Of a stretch of 64,000 bases of DNA, positions 7,582-15,825 are shown piece after piece; position 1 is the stretch's first letter; each line of letters opens with the position of its first letter. Both the position numbers and the translations under genes were made by a program. The notes below the pieces were generated by a model, which did no database searches, was not told where the DNA came from, and saw only the letters and a list, made by a program, of their open reading frames with translations. The stretch comes from Flavobacterium granuli (GTDB taxonomy: Bacteria; Bacteroidota; Bacteroidia; Flavobacteriales; Flavobacteriaceae). The stretch is taken from NCBI RefSeq assembly GCF_900129705.1, contig NZ_FQWO01000008.1, positions 62,001-126,000 on the forward strand, given 5' to 3'.

Positions 7582-9780
7582 ATGAATTCAAACGAAATTG
7601 ATATCCACAAAGAATTAAAAAAATATTTTGGCTTTAGCCAATTTAAGGGGTTACAAGAACAGGTTATTAAAAGTATTCTTAACAAACAAAATACATTTGT
7701 TATTATGCCAACAGGTGGCGGAAAGTCGCTTTGTTACCAATTGCCCGCTTTAATTCAGGAAGGAACTGCTATCGTAGTTTCGCCTTTAATCGCTTTAATG
7801 AAAAACCAGGTGGATGCCATAAGAAGTTTGTCTTCGGAAAATGGAATTGCACATGTTTTAAATTCTTCCCTTACAAAAACAGAAATTGCACAGGTCAAAA
7901 AGGATATTAGTTCCGGTTTGACTAAATTATTGTATGTCGCACCGGAATCTTTAATTAAAGAAGAGAATGTTCTTTTTTTGAAAAGTGTGACTGTTTCTTT
8001 TGTAGCTATAGATGAAGCACATTGTATCTCAGAGTGGGGGCATGATTTTAGGCCAGAGTATAGAAACTTGAAACATATTATAAAGCAGTTAGGTGATGAT
8101 GTGCCTATTATAGGTTTAACAGCAACAGCTACTCCAAAAGTTCAGGAAGATATCTTAAAGAATTTAGATATGTCTGATGCAACTACTTTTAAAGCATCAT
8201 TCAACAGGCCTAATCTGTATTACGAAGTACGTACAAAAACCAAAAATATAGAAGCGGATATCATTCGTTTTATAAGACAACACAAAGGGAAGTCGGGAAT
8301 TATTTACTGTTTGAGCCGTAAAAAAGTGGAGGCTATTGCCGAGGTGTTGCAGGTAAACGGAATAAGTGCCGTGCCTTATCATGCCGGATTAGATGCTAAA
8401 ACCAGAGCCAAGCATCAGGATATGTTTCTGATGGAAGATGTAGATGTAGTTGTGGCAACAATTGCTTTTGGGATGGGAATTGATAAGCCAGATGTGCGTT
8501 TTGTTATTCACCATGATATTCCTAAATCATTAGAAAGTTATTATCAGGAAACGGGTCGTGCCGGTCGTGATGGTGGTGAAGGACATTGTTTAGCCTATTA
8601 CTCGTATAAAGATGTAGAGAAACTGGAAAAATTCATGTCGGGAAAACCAGTTGCTGAACAAGAGATAGGTTTTGCCTTATTGCAGGAAGTAGTAGCTTAT
8701 GCAGAGACTTCCATGTCCCGAAGAAAATTTCTACTGCATTATTTTGGAGAAGAATTCGACAGCGAAACAGGCGAAGGAGCGGATATGGATGACAATATTA
8801 GGAATCCGAAGACGAAAATTGAAGCTAAGGATCAGGTAGTTAAATTGTTGGAAATAGTAAGAGATACCAAACATTTATACAAATCCAAAGAGATCGTTTT
8901 TACTTTAATAGGACGTGTTAATGCAGTGATAAAAGCACATAGGACTGATTCTCAATCTTTTTTTGGGTCCGGTGCTGACCATGATGAGAAATATTGGATG
9001 GCTTTGCTTCGACAAGTGCTTGTAGCAGGTTATTTATCTAAAGATATAGAAACTTATGGGATAGTAAAGATTACTAAGGCAGGTTTAGATTTTATAAAAA
9101 AACCAGTCTCTTTTATGATGTCCGAAGATCATGAATACAATGAAAGTGAAGATGAGGCTATTGTAACTGCAGCCAAATCAACGGGAACTGCTGATGAAGT
9201 ATTAATGGGCATGTTGCGAGATTTGCGTAAAAAAGTAGCTAAGAAATTAGGAGTTCCTCCTTTTGTGGTTTTTCAAGATCCTTCTCTTGAAGATATGGCG
9301 CTTAAGTACCCAATTTCATTGGAAGAGTTAATTAATATTCACGGGGTAGGTGAAGGAAAGGCAAAGAAATACGGTAGAGATTTTATAGATTTAATTAGCC
9401 ATTACGTAGCTGATAACGATATCATCCGCCCGGATGATTTGGTGGTGAAATCCACAGGAGTCAACTCGGCAAATAAACTCTATATTATTCAAAATATTGA
9501 CAGAAAACTGTCTTTGGATGACATTGCCAAAGCAAAAGGCTTAACAATGGATAGTTTAATTAAGGAAATGGAACAAATTGTTTATGCAGGAACAAAGTTG
9601 AACATAAAATATTGGATTGACGATATGCTTGATGAAGATCAGCAAGAAGAAATTCATGACTATTTTATGGAGTCCACAACTGATAAAATCGAGGATGCTT
9701 TAAAGGAATTTGAAGGAGATTATGATATTGATGAATTGCGCCTGATGCGAATTAAATTTATCAGTGAAGTAGCAAATTAG
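7582..9780 (+). CDS. recQ: ATP-dependent DNA helicase RecQ
   Basis: RecQ is a 3'-5' helicase used in recombination and replication-fork repair. The 732 residues show the Q-motif region FGFSQFKGLQEQ, Walker A PTGGGKSL at about 43-50, the DEAH box at 144-147, TATATP and the helicase C-terminal motifs HAGLDAKTRAKHQ and QETGRAGRDG. A winged-helix domain and an HRDC domain with IHGVGEGKAKKYG follow. About 100 residues follow HRDC, a longer tail than in E. coli RecQ (about 610 aa) and rich in acid residues. The zinc-binding cysteines of the classical RQC domain are not obvious: the 360-400 region reads MSRRKFLLHYFGEEF rather than the CRR...C..YFGE form. The gene is divergent from kdsD. Confidence 0.95.
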   Translation: MNSNEIDIHKELKKYFGFSQFKGLQEQVIKSILNKQNTFVIMPTGGGKSLCYQLPALIQEGTAIVVSPLIALMKNQVDAIRSLSSENGIAHVLNSSLTKTEIAQVKKDISSGLTKLLYVAPESLIKEENVLFLKSVTVSFVAIDEAHCISEWGHDFRPEYRNLKHIIKQLGDDVPIIGLTATATPKVQEDILKNLDMSDATTFKASFNRPNLYYEVRTKTKNIEADIIRFIRQHKGKSGIIYCLSRKKVEAIAEVLQVNGISAVPYHAGLDAKTRAKHQDMFLMEDVDVVVATIAFGMGIDKPDVRFVIHHDIPKSLESYYQETGRAGRDGGEGHCLAYYSYKDVEKLEKFMSGKPVAEQEIGFALLQEVVAYAETSMSRRKFLLHYFGEEFDSETGEGADMDDNIRNPKTKIEAKDQVVKLLEIVRDTKHLYKSKEIVFTLIGRVNAVIKAHRTDSQSFFGSGADHDEKYWMALLRQVLVAGYLSKDIETYGIVKITKAGLDFIKKPVSFMMSEDHEYNESEDEAIVTAAKSTGTADEVLMGMLRDLRKKVAKKLGVPPFVVFQDPSLEDMALKYPISLEELINIHGVGEGKAKKYGRDFIDLISHYVADNDIIRPDDLVVKSTGVNSANKLYIIQNIDRKLSLDDIAKAKGLTMDSLIKEMEQIVYAGTKLNIKYWIDDMLDEDQQEEIHDYFMESTTDKIEDALKEFEGDYDIDELRLMRIKFISEVAN

Positions 9781-9807
9781 TATACGGTTTACAGATTTTA
9801 GAAAGCA

Positions 9808-9854
9808 GAATTCAGATTGAGGTGTTAAAGACTTAATCTGAATTCTTTTTTTTG
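9808..9854 (+). terminator. Rho-independent terminator after recQ
   Basis: An 11-bp perfect stem, GAATTCAGATT (9808-9818) against AATCTGAATTC (9835-9845), is followed directly by a T tract. It separates recQ from the convergent small gene at 9901. Confidence 0.75.
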
Positions 9855-9900
9855 CTATCTGTAGTCTGTAGTCTGTTTTCTGAAAATTAGGAACTGAAAA

Positions 9901-10137
9901 CTATTCAAATAAGACACCGCGATGGGGTTTTAATGCATCACGAACTTGAAGCATGTTCTCATCGTTTACTACCATGTAGGCAATAGCATGCATTTCTCCA
10001 TATACTTCAAAACCTGTGATATTTAAAAGTAATTTTTCGGCTGCAATGTATTCTTTTAAATGAATCTCGTGATGTTCGGCTGTTTTTGCAGAAGTTGGGC
10101 CACGGAAATCCCAAATTAATTTTATTTGTCTGGACAT
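9901..10137 (-). CDS. Conserved hypothetical protein, 78 aa
   Basis: I do not recognise a named family. The 78 residues have no signal peptide or membrane helix, a mix of short strands and one amphipathic helix, and three histidines in the segment AEHHEIHLKEY at about 20-30. The clean ATG, good codon use and a gap free of other frames support a real cytoplasmic protein. It is convergent with recQ and divergent from the FAD dehydrogenase. The compact beta-alpha-beta look could be a ferredoxin-like fold, but this is a guess. Confidence 0.65.
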   Translation of the reverse strand: MSRQIKLIWDFRGPTSAKTAEHHEIHLKEYIAAEKLLLNITGFEVYGEMHAIAYMVVNDENMLQVRDALKPHRGVLFE

Positions 10138-10251
10138 TTTTAAGGTTGTAAGTGTAAAAAAGCAAAGTTACAAAGTCTTATTTTAAAATGTTTCATTTTT
10201 AAATTTGAAAATGGTTTTCCTATTGAATATCGAGAATTCAATACAAAATAG

Positions 10252-10259
10252 TACTTTTG
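10252..10259 (+). promoter_or_regulatory. Predicted -7 box for the FAD dehydrogenase gene
   Basis: TACTTTTG matches TAnnTTTG 61 bp before the start codon. The closest upstream TTG (10223-10225) is 26 bp away, too far for a normal -33 element. Confidence 0.4.
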
Positions 10260-10320
10260 TATCCAGATTATTTTAGAACTTCTAAAAAACATATAATCTA
10301 AAAATCTCGCAATTAAAAAA

Positions 10321-11901
10321 ATGCCTCAAGAACTCCTATTACAAGTATCCCCAGAAATAGCTGCAAATGAATTGTTGCTAAAAGATTACATTGGAAAACA
10401 AATTAAGGTTTCTCCAAAAGAAATTCAGCATGTTTCCATATTAAAGCGTTCGATTGATGCGCGTCAAAAAACGATAAAAATTAATTTGAAAGTGTCGGTT
10501 TATTCCAATAATGAACCATTTCAGGAAACAAAATTTCAACTTCCTGAATATAAAAATGTAGCAACAGCCCAAGAGGTTATTGTGGTAGGTGCCGGTCCTG
10601 CTGGACTTTTTGCCGCTTTGCAATTAATTGAATTGGGATTGAAACCGGTTTTGATTGAAAGAGGGAAAGATGTTCGCGGTCGCCGTCGTGATCTAAAAGC
10701 CATCAATGTAGATCATGTGGTTAATGAGGATTCTAATTATTGTTTTGGAGAAGGCGGAGCTGGAACTTATTCAGATGGGAAATTATACACTCGTTCTAAA
10801 AAAAGAGGAGATGTAACCCGAATTTTGGAATTGTTTGTTGCTTATGGGGCTACTCCAGATATTTTGGTGGATGCCCATCCGCACATTGGAACTAATAAGT
10901 TGCCTCAAATTATTCAGGATATACGAGAAAAAATTATTGAATGCGGAGGACAGGTATTGTTTGAAACTCGTGTAACTGATATTTTGGTAAAAAATAATGA
11001 AGTTCAAGGAGTGGTAACTCAAAAAGGGGAATCTATTTTGGCTAACAAAATGATTTTGGCTACAGGGCATTCTGCGCGTGATATTTTTGAGTTATTGGAT
11101 AGAAAGAAAATATTTATTGAGGCGAAATCTTTTGCTTTAGGGGTAAGAGCAGAGCATCCGCAATCTTTAATCGATAGTATTCAGTATAGCTGTGATTATC
11201 GAGGAGAATTATTGCCACCCGCTCCTTATAGTATAGTGAAACAAGTGGGAGGTAGAGGAATGTATTCCTTTTGTATGTGTCCTGGAGGAGTGATTGCGCC
11301 CTGCGCCACGAGTCCCGGCGAAGTGGTAACTAACGGTTGGTCTCCGTCAAAAAGGGATCAGGCGACTGCTAATTCCGGTATTGTTATCGAATTAAAATTG
11401 GAAGATTTTAAGCCTTATGCAAAATTTGGAGCTCTGGCAGGAATGGAATTCCAAAAAAGTATCGAGCAAAAGGCATGGCATTTAGCTGGTGAGACTCAAA
11501 AAGTGCCAGCACAACGAATGCTAGATTTTACAAAAAATAAAGTTTCGGCAACTATTCCAAAAACATCCTATGTTCCTGGGACCACCTCGGTCGAGATGGG
11601 ACAAGTTTTTCCCGGCTTTTTGACCCAAATATTGCGAGAAGGTTTTTCTGAGTTTGGAAAATCGATGAAAGGCTATTTGACGAATGAAGCCATACTTCAT
11701 GCGCCTGAATCAAGAACTTCTTCGCCGGTGCGTATTCCGAGAGATCCATTTACATACGAACATTTGCAAATAAAAGGCTTGTATCCTTGTGGTGAAGGAG
11801 CTGGTTATGCTGGAGGTATTATCTCAGCAGCCATTGATGGCGAAAAATGTGCCTTAATGATTGGAGAAAGCCTGAATAAAAAAACCTCGAATACTAAGTA
11901 A
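10321..11901 (+). CDS. FAD-dependent dehydrogenase (COG2509-type)
   Basis: This is a 526-residue cytoplasmic flavoprotein. An N-terminal domain of about 85 residues precedes the Rossmann FAD motif VGAGPAGLFAA at about residues 90-100 and ERGKDVRGRRRD. It also has the Cys/Gly-rich FGEGGAGTYSDGKL segment, FCMCPGGVIAP and a C-terminal FAD site GLYPCGEGAGYAGGI. This pattern belongs to the uncharacterised dehydrogenases grouped as COG2509. The substrate is unknown. The start is the ATG at 10321 after an A-rich leader. It is convergent with msrA, and a hairpin overlaps its stop codon. Confidence 0.88.
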   Translation: MPQELLLQVSPEIAANELLLKDYIGKQIKVSPKEIQHVSILKRSIDARQKTIKINLKVSVYSNNEPFQETKFQLPEYKNVATAQEVIVVGAGPAGLFAALQLIELGLKPVLIERGKDVRGRRRDLKAINVDHVVNEDSNYCFGEGGAGTYSDGKLYTRSKKRGDVTRILELFVAYGATPDILVDAHPHIGTNKLPQIIQDIREKIIECGGQVLFETRVTDILVKNNEVQGVVTQKGESILANKMILATGHSARDIFELLDRKKIFIEAKSFALGVRAEHPQSLIDSIQYSCDYRGELLPPAPYSIVKQVGGRGMYSFCMCPGGVIAPCATSPGEVVTNGWSPSKRDQATANSGIVIELKLEDFKPYAKFGALAGMEFQKSIEQKAWHLAGETQKVPAQRMLDFTKNKVSATIPKTSYVPGTTSVEMGQVFPGFLTQILREGFSEFGKSMKGYLTNEAILHAPESRTSSPVRIPRDPFTYEHLQIKGLYPCGEGAGYAGGIISAAIDGEKCALMIGESLNKKTSNTK

Positions 11902-11910
11902 TCGAGGTTT
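11882..11910. terminator. Hairpin spanning the FAD dehydrogenase stop codon
   Basis: AAACCTCGA (11882-11890) pairs with TCGAGGTTT (11902-11910); the TAA stop (11899-11901) sits in the loop. It is followed by a weak T tract (11920s) and lies between convergent genes, so it may end transcription in both directions. Confidence 0.5.
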
Positions 11911-11915
11911 CAGAA

Positions 11916-12533
11916 TCATTTTTTAGTTTTCAATCGATCTTTGAATAGTTTTTCAAATTTCTCTATTTTGGGTTGAATGACCATCCTGCAATAGGGCTGA
12001 TTTTTATTGTTCTCATAATAGTTTTGATGATAATCTTCGGCTTTGTAAAAGTTTTTGAATGGTTCTAATGCCGTCACTATAGTATGTTCGTAAATTTTTG
12101 CTTTGTTCAAAGCATTGATAATATTTTGCGCCGCTAGTTTTTGTTCTTCGTTTTTATAAAAAATAACAGATCGGTATTGGGGGCCAACATCTGCGCCTTG
12201 GCGGTTGAGTGTAGTGGGATCGTGAACGGTAAAGAAGACTCTGAATATTTCGTCTAAGTTAGTGACCGTTTTATCATAGGTTATTTGAACCACTTCTGCA
12301 TATCCTGTTTTGCCTGTTGAAACCTCTTGGTAGCTTGGATTGGCATTTTTTCCTCCTGAAAAACCAGATAGTACTGATTTGACTCCTTTTAAGTTTTCAT
12401 AAACAGCTTCAACGCACCAGTAACACCCGCCACCTAGGGTGATTGTTTCAAGATTGGATTTTTTATCAGTTTTGTTATTTTGTCCAAACATGGTAGCAGT
12501 TAGAAACAGGCTTAATAAAATTAATTTTCTCAT
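11916..12533 (-). CDS. msrA: Peptide-methionine (S)-S-oxide reductase MsrA, exported
   Basis: It reduces S-methionine sulfoxide in proteins. The 205 residues begin with a short signal peptide (residues 1-18, cleavage near MFGQ), so this copy should work outside the cytoplasm. The catalytic cysteine is C37 in GGGCYWCVEAVY; the typical motif is GCFWG, so this variant has a second cysteine at 40. The conserved HDPTTLNRQGADVGPQYRS block and PYC near the C terminus fit the family. It lies 2 bp downstream of msrB on the same strand. Together they handle both sulfoxide diastereomers of envelope proteins. Confidence 0.93.
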   Translation of the reverse strand: MRKLILLSLFLTATMFGQNNKTDKKSNLETITLGGGCYWCVEAVYENLKGVKSVLSGFSGGKNANPSYQEVSTGKTGYAEVVQITYDKTVTNLDEIFRVFFTVHDPTTLNRQGADVGPQYRSVIFYKNEEQKLAAQNIINALNKAKIYEHTIVTALEPFKNFYKAEDYHQNYYENNKNQPYCRMVIQPKIEKFEKLFKDRLKTKK

Positions 12534-12535
12534 AG

Positions 12536-13093
12536 TTATTTAGTATCAGGTATAAAATCAAGTGCGATGGAATTCATGCAATATCTTTTTCCGGTTGGGG
12601 CAGGGCCATCGTCAAAAAGGTGTCCAAGATGTCCGCCGCATCTGCCACAAAGTGCTTCGATTCGTTCCATTCCTAGTGAATTATCATTTTTATATACTAC
12701 GCTATTTTTATTGTCCTGTTCAAAAAAGCTGGGCCAACCACAATTGCTGGCAAATTTAGCTCCGGATCGAAATAATTTATTACCACAAGCAGCACAATAA
12801 TAGGTTCCTTTTTCATCGGTATTCCAGTATTTTCCTGTAAAAGGTCTTTCGGTATCAGCATGGCGCATTACTTCATAAACATCTTCGGTTAATACTTTTT
12901 TCCATTCGGCATCCGTCAAATTTAGTTTTGTAGTGTCTGTGTTTGAATAATAGGGGTTTTCCGGTTTGCTGATTTTATTTTCCATGATAGTATGTTTTTG
13001 AGATTTGTATTGTTTGTTTGCTGTTTGTCCACAAGCAGTAAATATGAATAGGGGAAGCAAAAACAGAAGGCTTAAAAATGAGGTTGTTTTCAT
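12536..13093 (-). CDS. msrB: Peptide-methionine (R)-S-oxide reductase MsrB, lipoprotein
   Basis: It reduces R-methionine sulfoxide. The 185 residues start with a lipoprotein signal whose lipobox ends at Cys21 (IFTAC-G). The MsrB domain runs from about 60 to the end, with two zinc-binding Cys pairs (CAACG and CGRCGGHLGH), the CGWPSF motif and the catalytic Cys172 in RYCMNS. The gene is first in a two-gene operon with msrA. Lipidation plus the MsrA signal peptide suggest an envelope-located repair pair. Confidence 0.93.
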   Translation of the reverse strand: MKTTSFLSLLFLLPLFIFTACGQTANKQYKSQKHTIMENKISKPENPYYSNTDTTKLNLTDAEWKKVLTEDVYEVMRHADTERPFTGKYWNTDEKGTYYCAACGNKLFRSGAKFASNCGWPSFFEQDNKNSVVYKNDNSLGMERIEALCGRCGGHLGHLFDDGPAPTGKRYCMNSIALDFIPDTK

Positions 13094-13364
13094 AGGGTAA
13101 AGATCTTTGGTGATTGTATATTACAAATTTAAGTTGCTAAATTGTTATTAAATGTCGTTTGTTTTACAATTTAACAGCTCTTTGTGCAAGTTTTAACTAT
13201 TGTTAATTACGATAAAAATCGATTTTTGGTTTTTAAGTTCTGGCGTTTATAGTAATAGTAATAAAACGATAAAGCTGTGATGGTGTTTTTCTTTGCGAAT
13301 ATTGGTTTAAACTAAACAAATAGAAAGAGAATGTTAAAGCCCCTGTCAATGATTATCTTTTTTG

Positions 13365-13372
13365 TATTTTTG
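13365..13372 (+). promoter_or_regulatory. Predicted -7 box for idi
   Basis: TATTTTTG fits TAnnTTTG. The first in-frame GTG (13372) overlaps its last base, so it would not be transcribed as an initiator; this favours the ATG at 13390 as start. Confidence 0.5.
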
Positions 13373-13389
13373 TGTTGCTAAAAAATGAT

Positions 13390-13917
13390 ATGATAGAAGA
13401 AAACGTAATATTAGTCAACCAAGCCGATGAGCAAATTGGTTTGATGCCTAAATTAGAGGCACATGAAAAGGCAGTTTTACACCGTGCTTTTTCGGTTTTT
13501 GTTTTGAATAGTAAAAATGAAATCATGCTACAACAGCGTGCTCATCACAAATACCATTCTCCATTGTTATGGACTAACACATGTTGCAGCCATCAAAGGG
13601 AAGGAGAGACTAACATTGAAGCAGGAAATCGTCGACTATTTGAAGAAATGGGTTTCAACACGGAGCTTAAGGAGTTATTTCACTTTATATACAAAGCGCC
13701 TTTTGATAATGGTTTGACAGAACATGAACTCGATCACGTAATGATCGGGTATTATGATGAAAGTCCGATAATAAATAAGGATGAAGTCGAAAGTTGGAAA
13801 TGGATGGCTATTGACGAGGTAAAAAAAGATATGGAAGTCCATCCTGAAATCTATACAGTTTGGTTTAAAATAATTTTCGACGAGTTTTATCATTTTTTGG
13901 AAGACCATAAAATTTAG
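13390..13917 (+). CDS. idi: Isopentenyl-diphosphate delta-isomerase (type I)
   Basis: It interconverts isopentenyl and dimethylallyl diphosphate for isoprenoids such as quinones, undecaprenol and carotenoids. The 175 residues contain a Nudix fold with the catalytic cysteine in NTCCSHQ at about 58-64, a Nudix-like EAGNRRLFEEMGF helix and the catalytic Glu in EHELDHV. The metal-binding His residues of the type I enzyme are also visible. The ATG at 13390 is chosen over the upstream GTG because that codon overlaps the promoter. The PTPS-like gene begins 44 bp downstream. Confidence 0.94.
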   Translation: MIEENVILVNQADEQIGLMPKLEAHEKAVLHRAFSVFVLNSKNEIMLQQRAHHKYHSPLLWTNTCCSHQREGETNIEAGNRRLFEEMGFNTELKELFHFIYKAPFDNGLTEHELDHVMIGYYDESPIINKDEVESWKWMAIDEVKKDMEVHPEIYTVWFKIIFDEFYHFLEDHKI

Positions 13918-13961
13918 GATACACAATCCTAGATGTAGAATCTTAAACCCTAAATTTCAAC

Positions 13962-14372
13962 ATGAGAGTAACCATAAGTAGAAAGGCACATTTCAATGCG
14001 GCCCACCGATTGTATCGAAAGGACTGGACATTTGAGCAAAATGATGCTGTTTTTGGCAAATGCAATAATCCTAATTTTCATGGACACAATTATGATTTGA
14101 TTGTTAGTGTTACAGGTCAAGTTAATCAGGAAACAGGATTTGTTATGGATGTCAAGATTTTATCCGATATTATAAGAGAAGAAGTCGAGAGTCAGTTCGA
14201 TCATAAAAACCTGAATTTGGACGTTCCTGAATTTAAAAATCTAAATCCAACAGCAGAAAATATTGTAGTGGTGATTTGGAATAAAATCAGAAAGAGAATT
14301 AAGTCAGAGTTTGATTTAGAAGTAGTTCTCTATGAAACGCCTCGTAATTTTGTAACCTATAAAGGAGAATAA
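13962..14372 (+). CDS. 6-pyruvoyl-tetrahydropterin synthase / QueD-family enzyme
   Basis: Members convert dihydroneopterin triphosphate to 6-pyruvoyl- or 6-carboxy-tetrahydropterin. The 136 residues show zinc ligands His15 (AAHRL), His40 and His42 (FHGHNY), the catalytic Cys34 (KCNNPN), a DHKNLNLDVP block and a YETPRN glutamate. The Cys-x5-HGH spacing and the ending TYKGE match the animal PTPS pattern better than E. coli QueD, which has Cys-x3-HGH. Whether it serves queuosine or a biopterin-like cofactor is open; a tgt gene at 52 kb shows that queuosine is made or salvaged. It overlaps bcp by one base. Confidence 0.88.
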   Translation: MRVTISRKAHFNAAHRLYRKDWTFEQNDAVFGKCNNPNFHGHNYDLIVSVTGQVNQETGFVMDVKILSDIIREEVESQFDHKNLNLDVPEFKNLNPTAENIVVVIWNKIRKRIKSEFDLEVVLYETPRNFVTYKGE

Positions 14373-14842
14373 TGGCACTAAAGATAGGTGATAGAATTCC
14401 TGATTTTTTGGCTAAAGATGCTAAAGGGGATGATTTTGACAGTAGAGAGCTAATCGAGAAAAAACCTTTGGTCATTTATTTTTATCCAAAAGACAATACT
14501 CCAGGTTGTACTGCTGAGGCCTGTGGTTTTCGCGATCAATATGAAGATTTCAAAGATTTAGGTGCCGAAGTTATCGGTATTAGCAGCGACAGTGTCGATT
14601 CGCATCAAAAGTTTGCTAAACAATATAAGTTGCCTTTTATATTATTATCTGATAGTGATAAAAATATCAGAAAGCTTTTTGGAGTGCCTTCAAATATATT
14701 TGGACTACTTCCTGGTCGAGTTACTTATGTCGTAGATAGAAACGGAGTTATAAAATTGATTTTTGATAGTATGATGGCCGCAAAGCACATGCCAAGGGCG
14801 TTAGAAATGATTAGAGAAATTAGTGAAGGTCGTGCGAAATAG
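14372..14842 (+). CDS. bcp: Thioredoxin-dependent thiol peroxidase (Bcp/PrxQ)
   Basis: It is a cytoplasmic peroxiredoxin that reduces hydrogen peroxide and organic peroxides. The 156 residues have the PGCTAEAC motif with peroxidatic Cys46 and resolving Cys51, the C-x4-C spacing of PrxQ. The family's YFYPKDNTPGCT block and the VPSNIFGLLPGRVTYVVD segment are clear. The ATG shares a base with the stop of the PTPS-like gene. The GGAG just before it also encodes the conserved PTPS ending, so it is not evidence of a selected ribosome site. Confidence 0.95.
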   Translation: MALKIGDRIPDFLAKDAKGDDFDSRELIEKKPLVIYFYPKDNTPGCTAEACGFRDQYEDFKDLGAEVIGISSDSVDSHQKFAKQYKLPFILLSDSDKNIRKLFGVPSNIFGLLPGRVTYVVDRNGVIKLIFDSMMAAKHMPRALEMIREISEGRAK

Positions 14843-14936
14843 TTTAAATTGGTTTTTAATAGAGAGGTTTTTTTTGATCGAAAAACGTCATTTTTAGAAA
14901 ATTAGATTTAATAGTCGTTAATAGAAAGATTATGTG

Positions 14937-14944
14937 TACTTTTG
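14937..14944 (+). promoter_or_regulatory. Predicted -7 box for the 88-aa gene
   Basis: TACTTTTG, 27 bp before the ATG at 14971, matches the phylum consensus. No TTG lies at normal -33 spacing. Confidence 0.45.
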
Positions 14945-14970
14945 CAGACGCAAATTAAAATTAAAGAAAA

Positions 14971-15237
14971 ATGGCAAACGTTAAGAATTTAAAAAAAGAC
15001 ATCAACTACGTTTTAGGAGATATTATTGAAGCAGTTTATTTGTTTGAAATTTCTACAACTGGAAAACCTACAACAGAAACTAATGATTTAATAGATGAAG
15101 CTATTGCTGCTTTTGATGTTTTGATCGCAAAAGTGAACGCTAAAAACGTTGAAAACAAAAAAGCGCACTTCAAACAAATCAATGTTGAATTAGAACAAAC
15201 TGCTAATCAATTGATTGCTAAAATCAACGAATTGTAG
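14971..15237 (+). CDS. Conserved hypothetical protein, 88 aa, all-helical
   Basis: I do not recognise a named function. The 88 residues have no signal or membrane segment and look almost wholly alpha-helical, with heptad-like leucines and isoleucines (VELEQTANQLIAKINEL at the end) that could form a helical hairpin. Lysine and glutamate content is high, and codon use resembles highly expressed genes. It has its own -7 box and sits between bcp and a tRNA-Thr. It may be a small abundant protein, but no role can be assigned. Confidence 0.75.
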   Translation: MANVKNLKKDINYVLGDIIEAVYLFEISTTGKPTTETNDLIDEAIAAFDVLIAKVNAKNVENKKAHFKQINVELEQTANQLIAKINEL

Positions 15238-15270
15238 TCTTAAAAAAGGATAAAAAAGCGCAAATTTATT

Positions 15271-15300
15271 TTGGATAATTAAAAAACCGCTGTATATTTG
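15271..15300 (+). promoter_or_regulatory. Promoter of the solitary tRNA-Thr
   Basis: TTG (15271-15273), 19 bp, TATATTTG (15293-15300) is a full match to the Bacteroidota consensus. The tRNA begins 15 bp later. Confidence 0.7.
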
Positions 15301-15315
15301 CACCCGAAATGAGAC

Positions 15316-15389
15316 GCCAGCGTAGCTCAGTTGGCTAGAGCAGCTGATTTGTAATCAGCAGGTCGTGGGTTCGAGTCCCTCCGCCGGCT
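15316..15389 (+). tRNA. tRNA-Thr (anticodon TGT), solitary copy
   Basis: This 74-nt cloverleaf has anticodon stem GCTGA/TCAGC and loop TTTGTAA (TGT, reads ACA), D arm AGCTCAGTTGGCTAGAGC, T loop TTCGAGT and discriminator T. No CCA is encoded. It is identical over 74 nt to the copy at 34227. Both share an A-C mismatch at the fourth acceptor pair and a T-T mismatch in the T stem. It has its own promoter and terminator, so it works as a single-gene unit. Confidence 0.95.
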
Positions 15390-15399
15390 CATCGTAAAA

Positions 15400-15440
15400 C
15401 CATCTAACTTTTGTTAGGTGGTTTTTTTTTTTTTTTTTTT
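15400..15440 (+). terminator. Terminator of the solitary tRNA-Thr
   Basis: CCATCTAAC (15400-15408), loop TTTT, GTTAGGTGG (15413-15421) form a 9-bp stem with one G-T pair, followed by 19 T (15422-15440). This is a very strong intrinsic terminator. Confidence 0.85.

Positions 15441-15825
<385 letters not shown>

Noticed and set aside
13372..13389. GTG-initiated longer form of Idi
   Set aside because: The GTG overlaps the last base of a good -7 box, so it would lie upstream of the transcript start; the ATG at 13390 gives the normal length.
14361..14367. AAAGGAG as a Shine-Dalgarno site for bcp
   Set aside because: These bases encode the conserved C-terminal YKGE of the PTPS-like protein, so they are explained by protein conservation. 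The spacing to ATG (4 bases) is also short.
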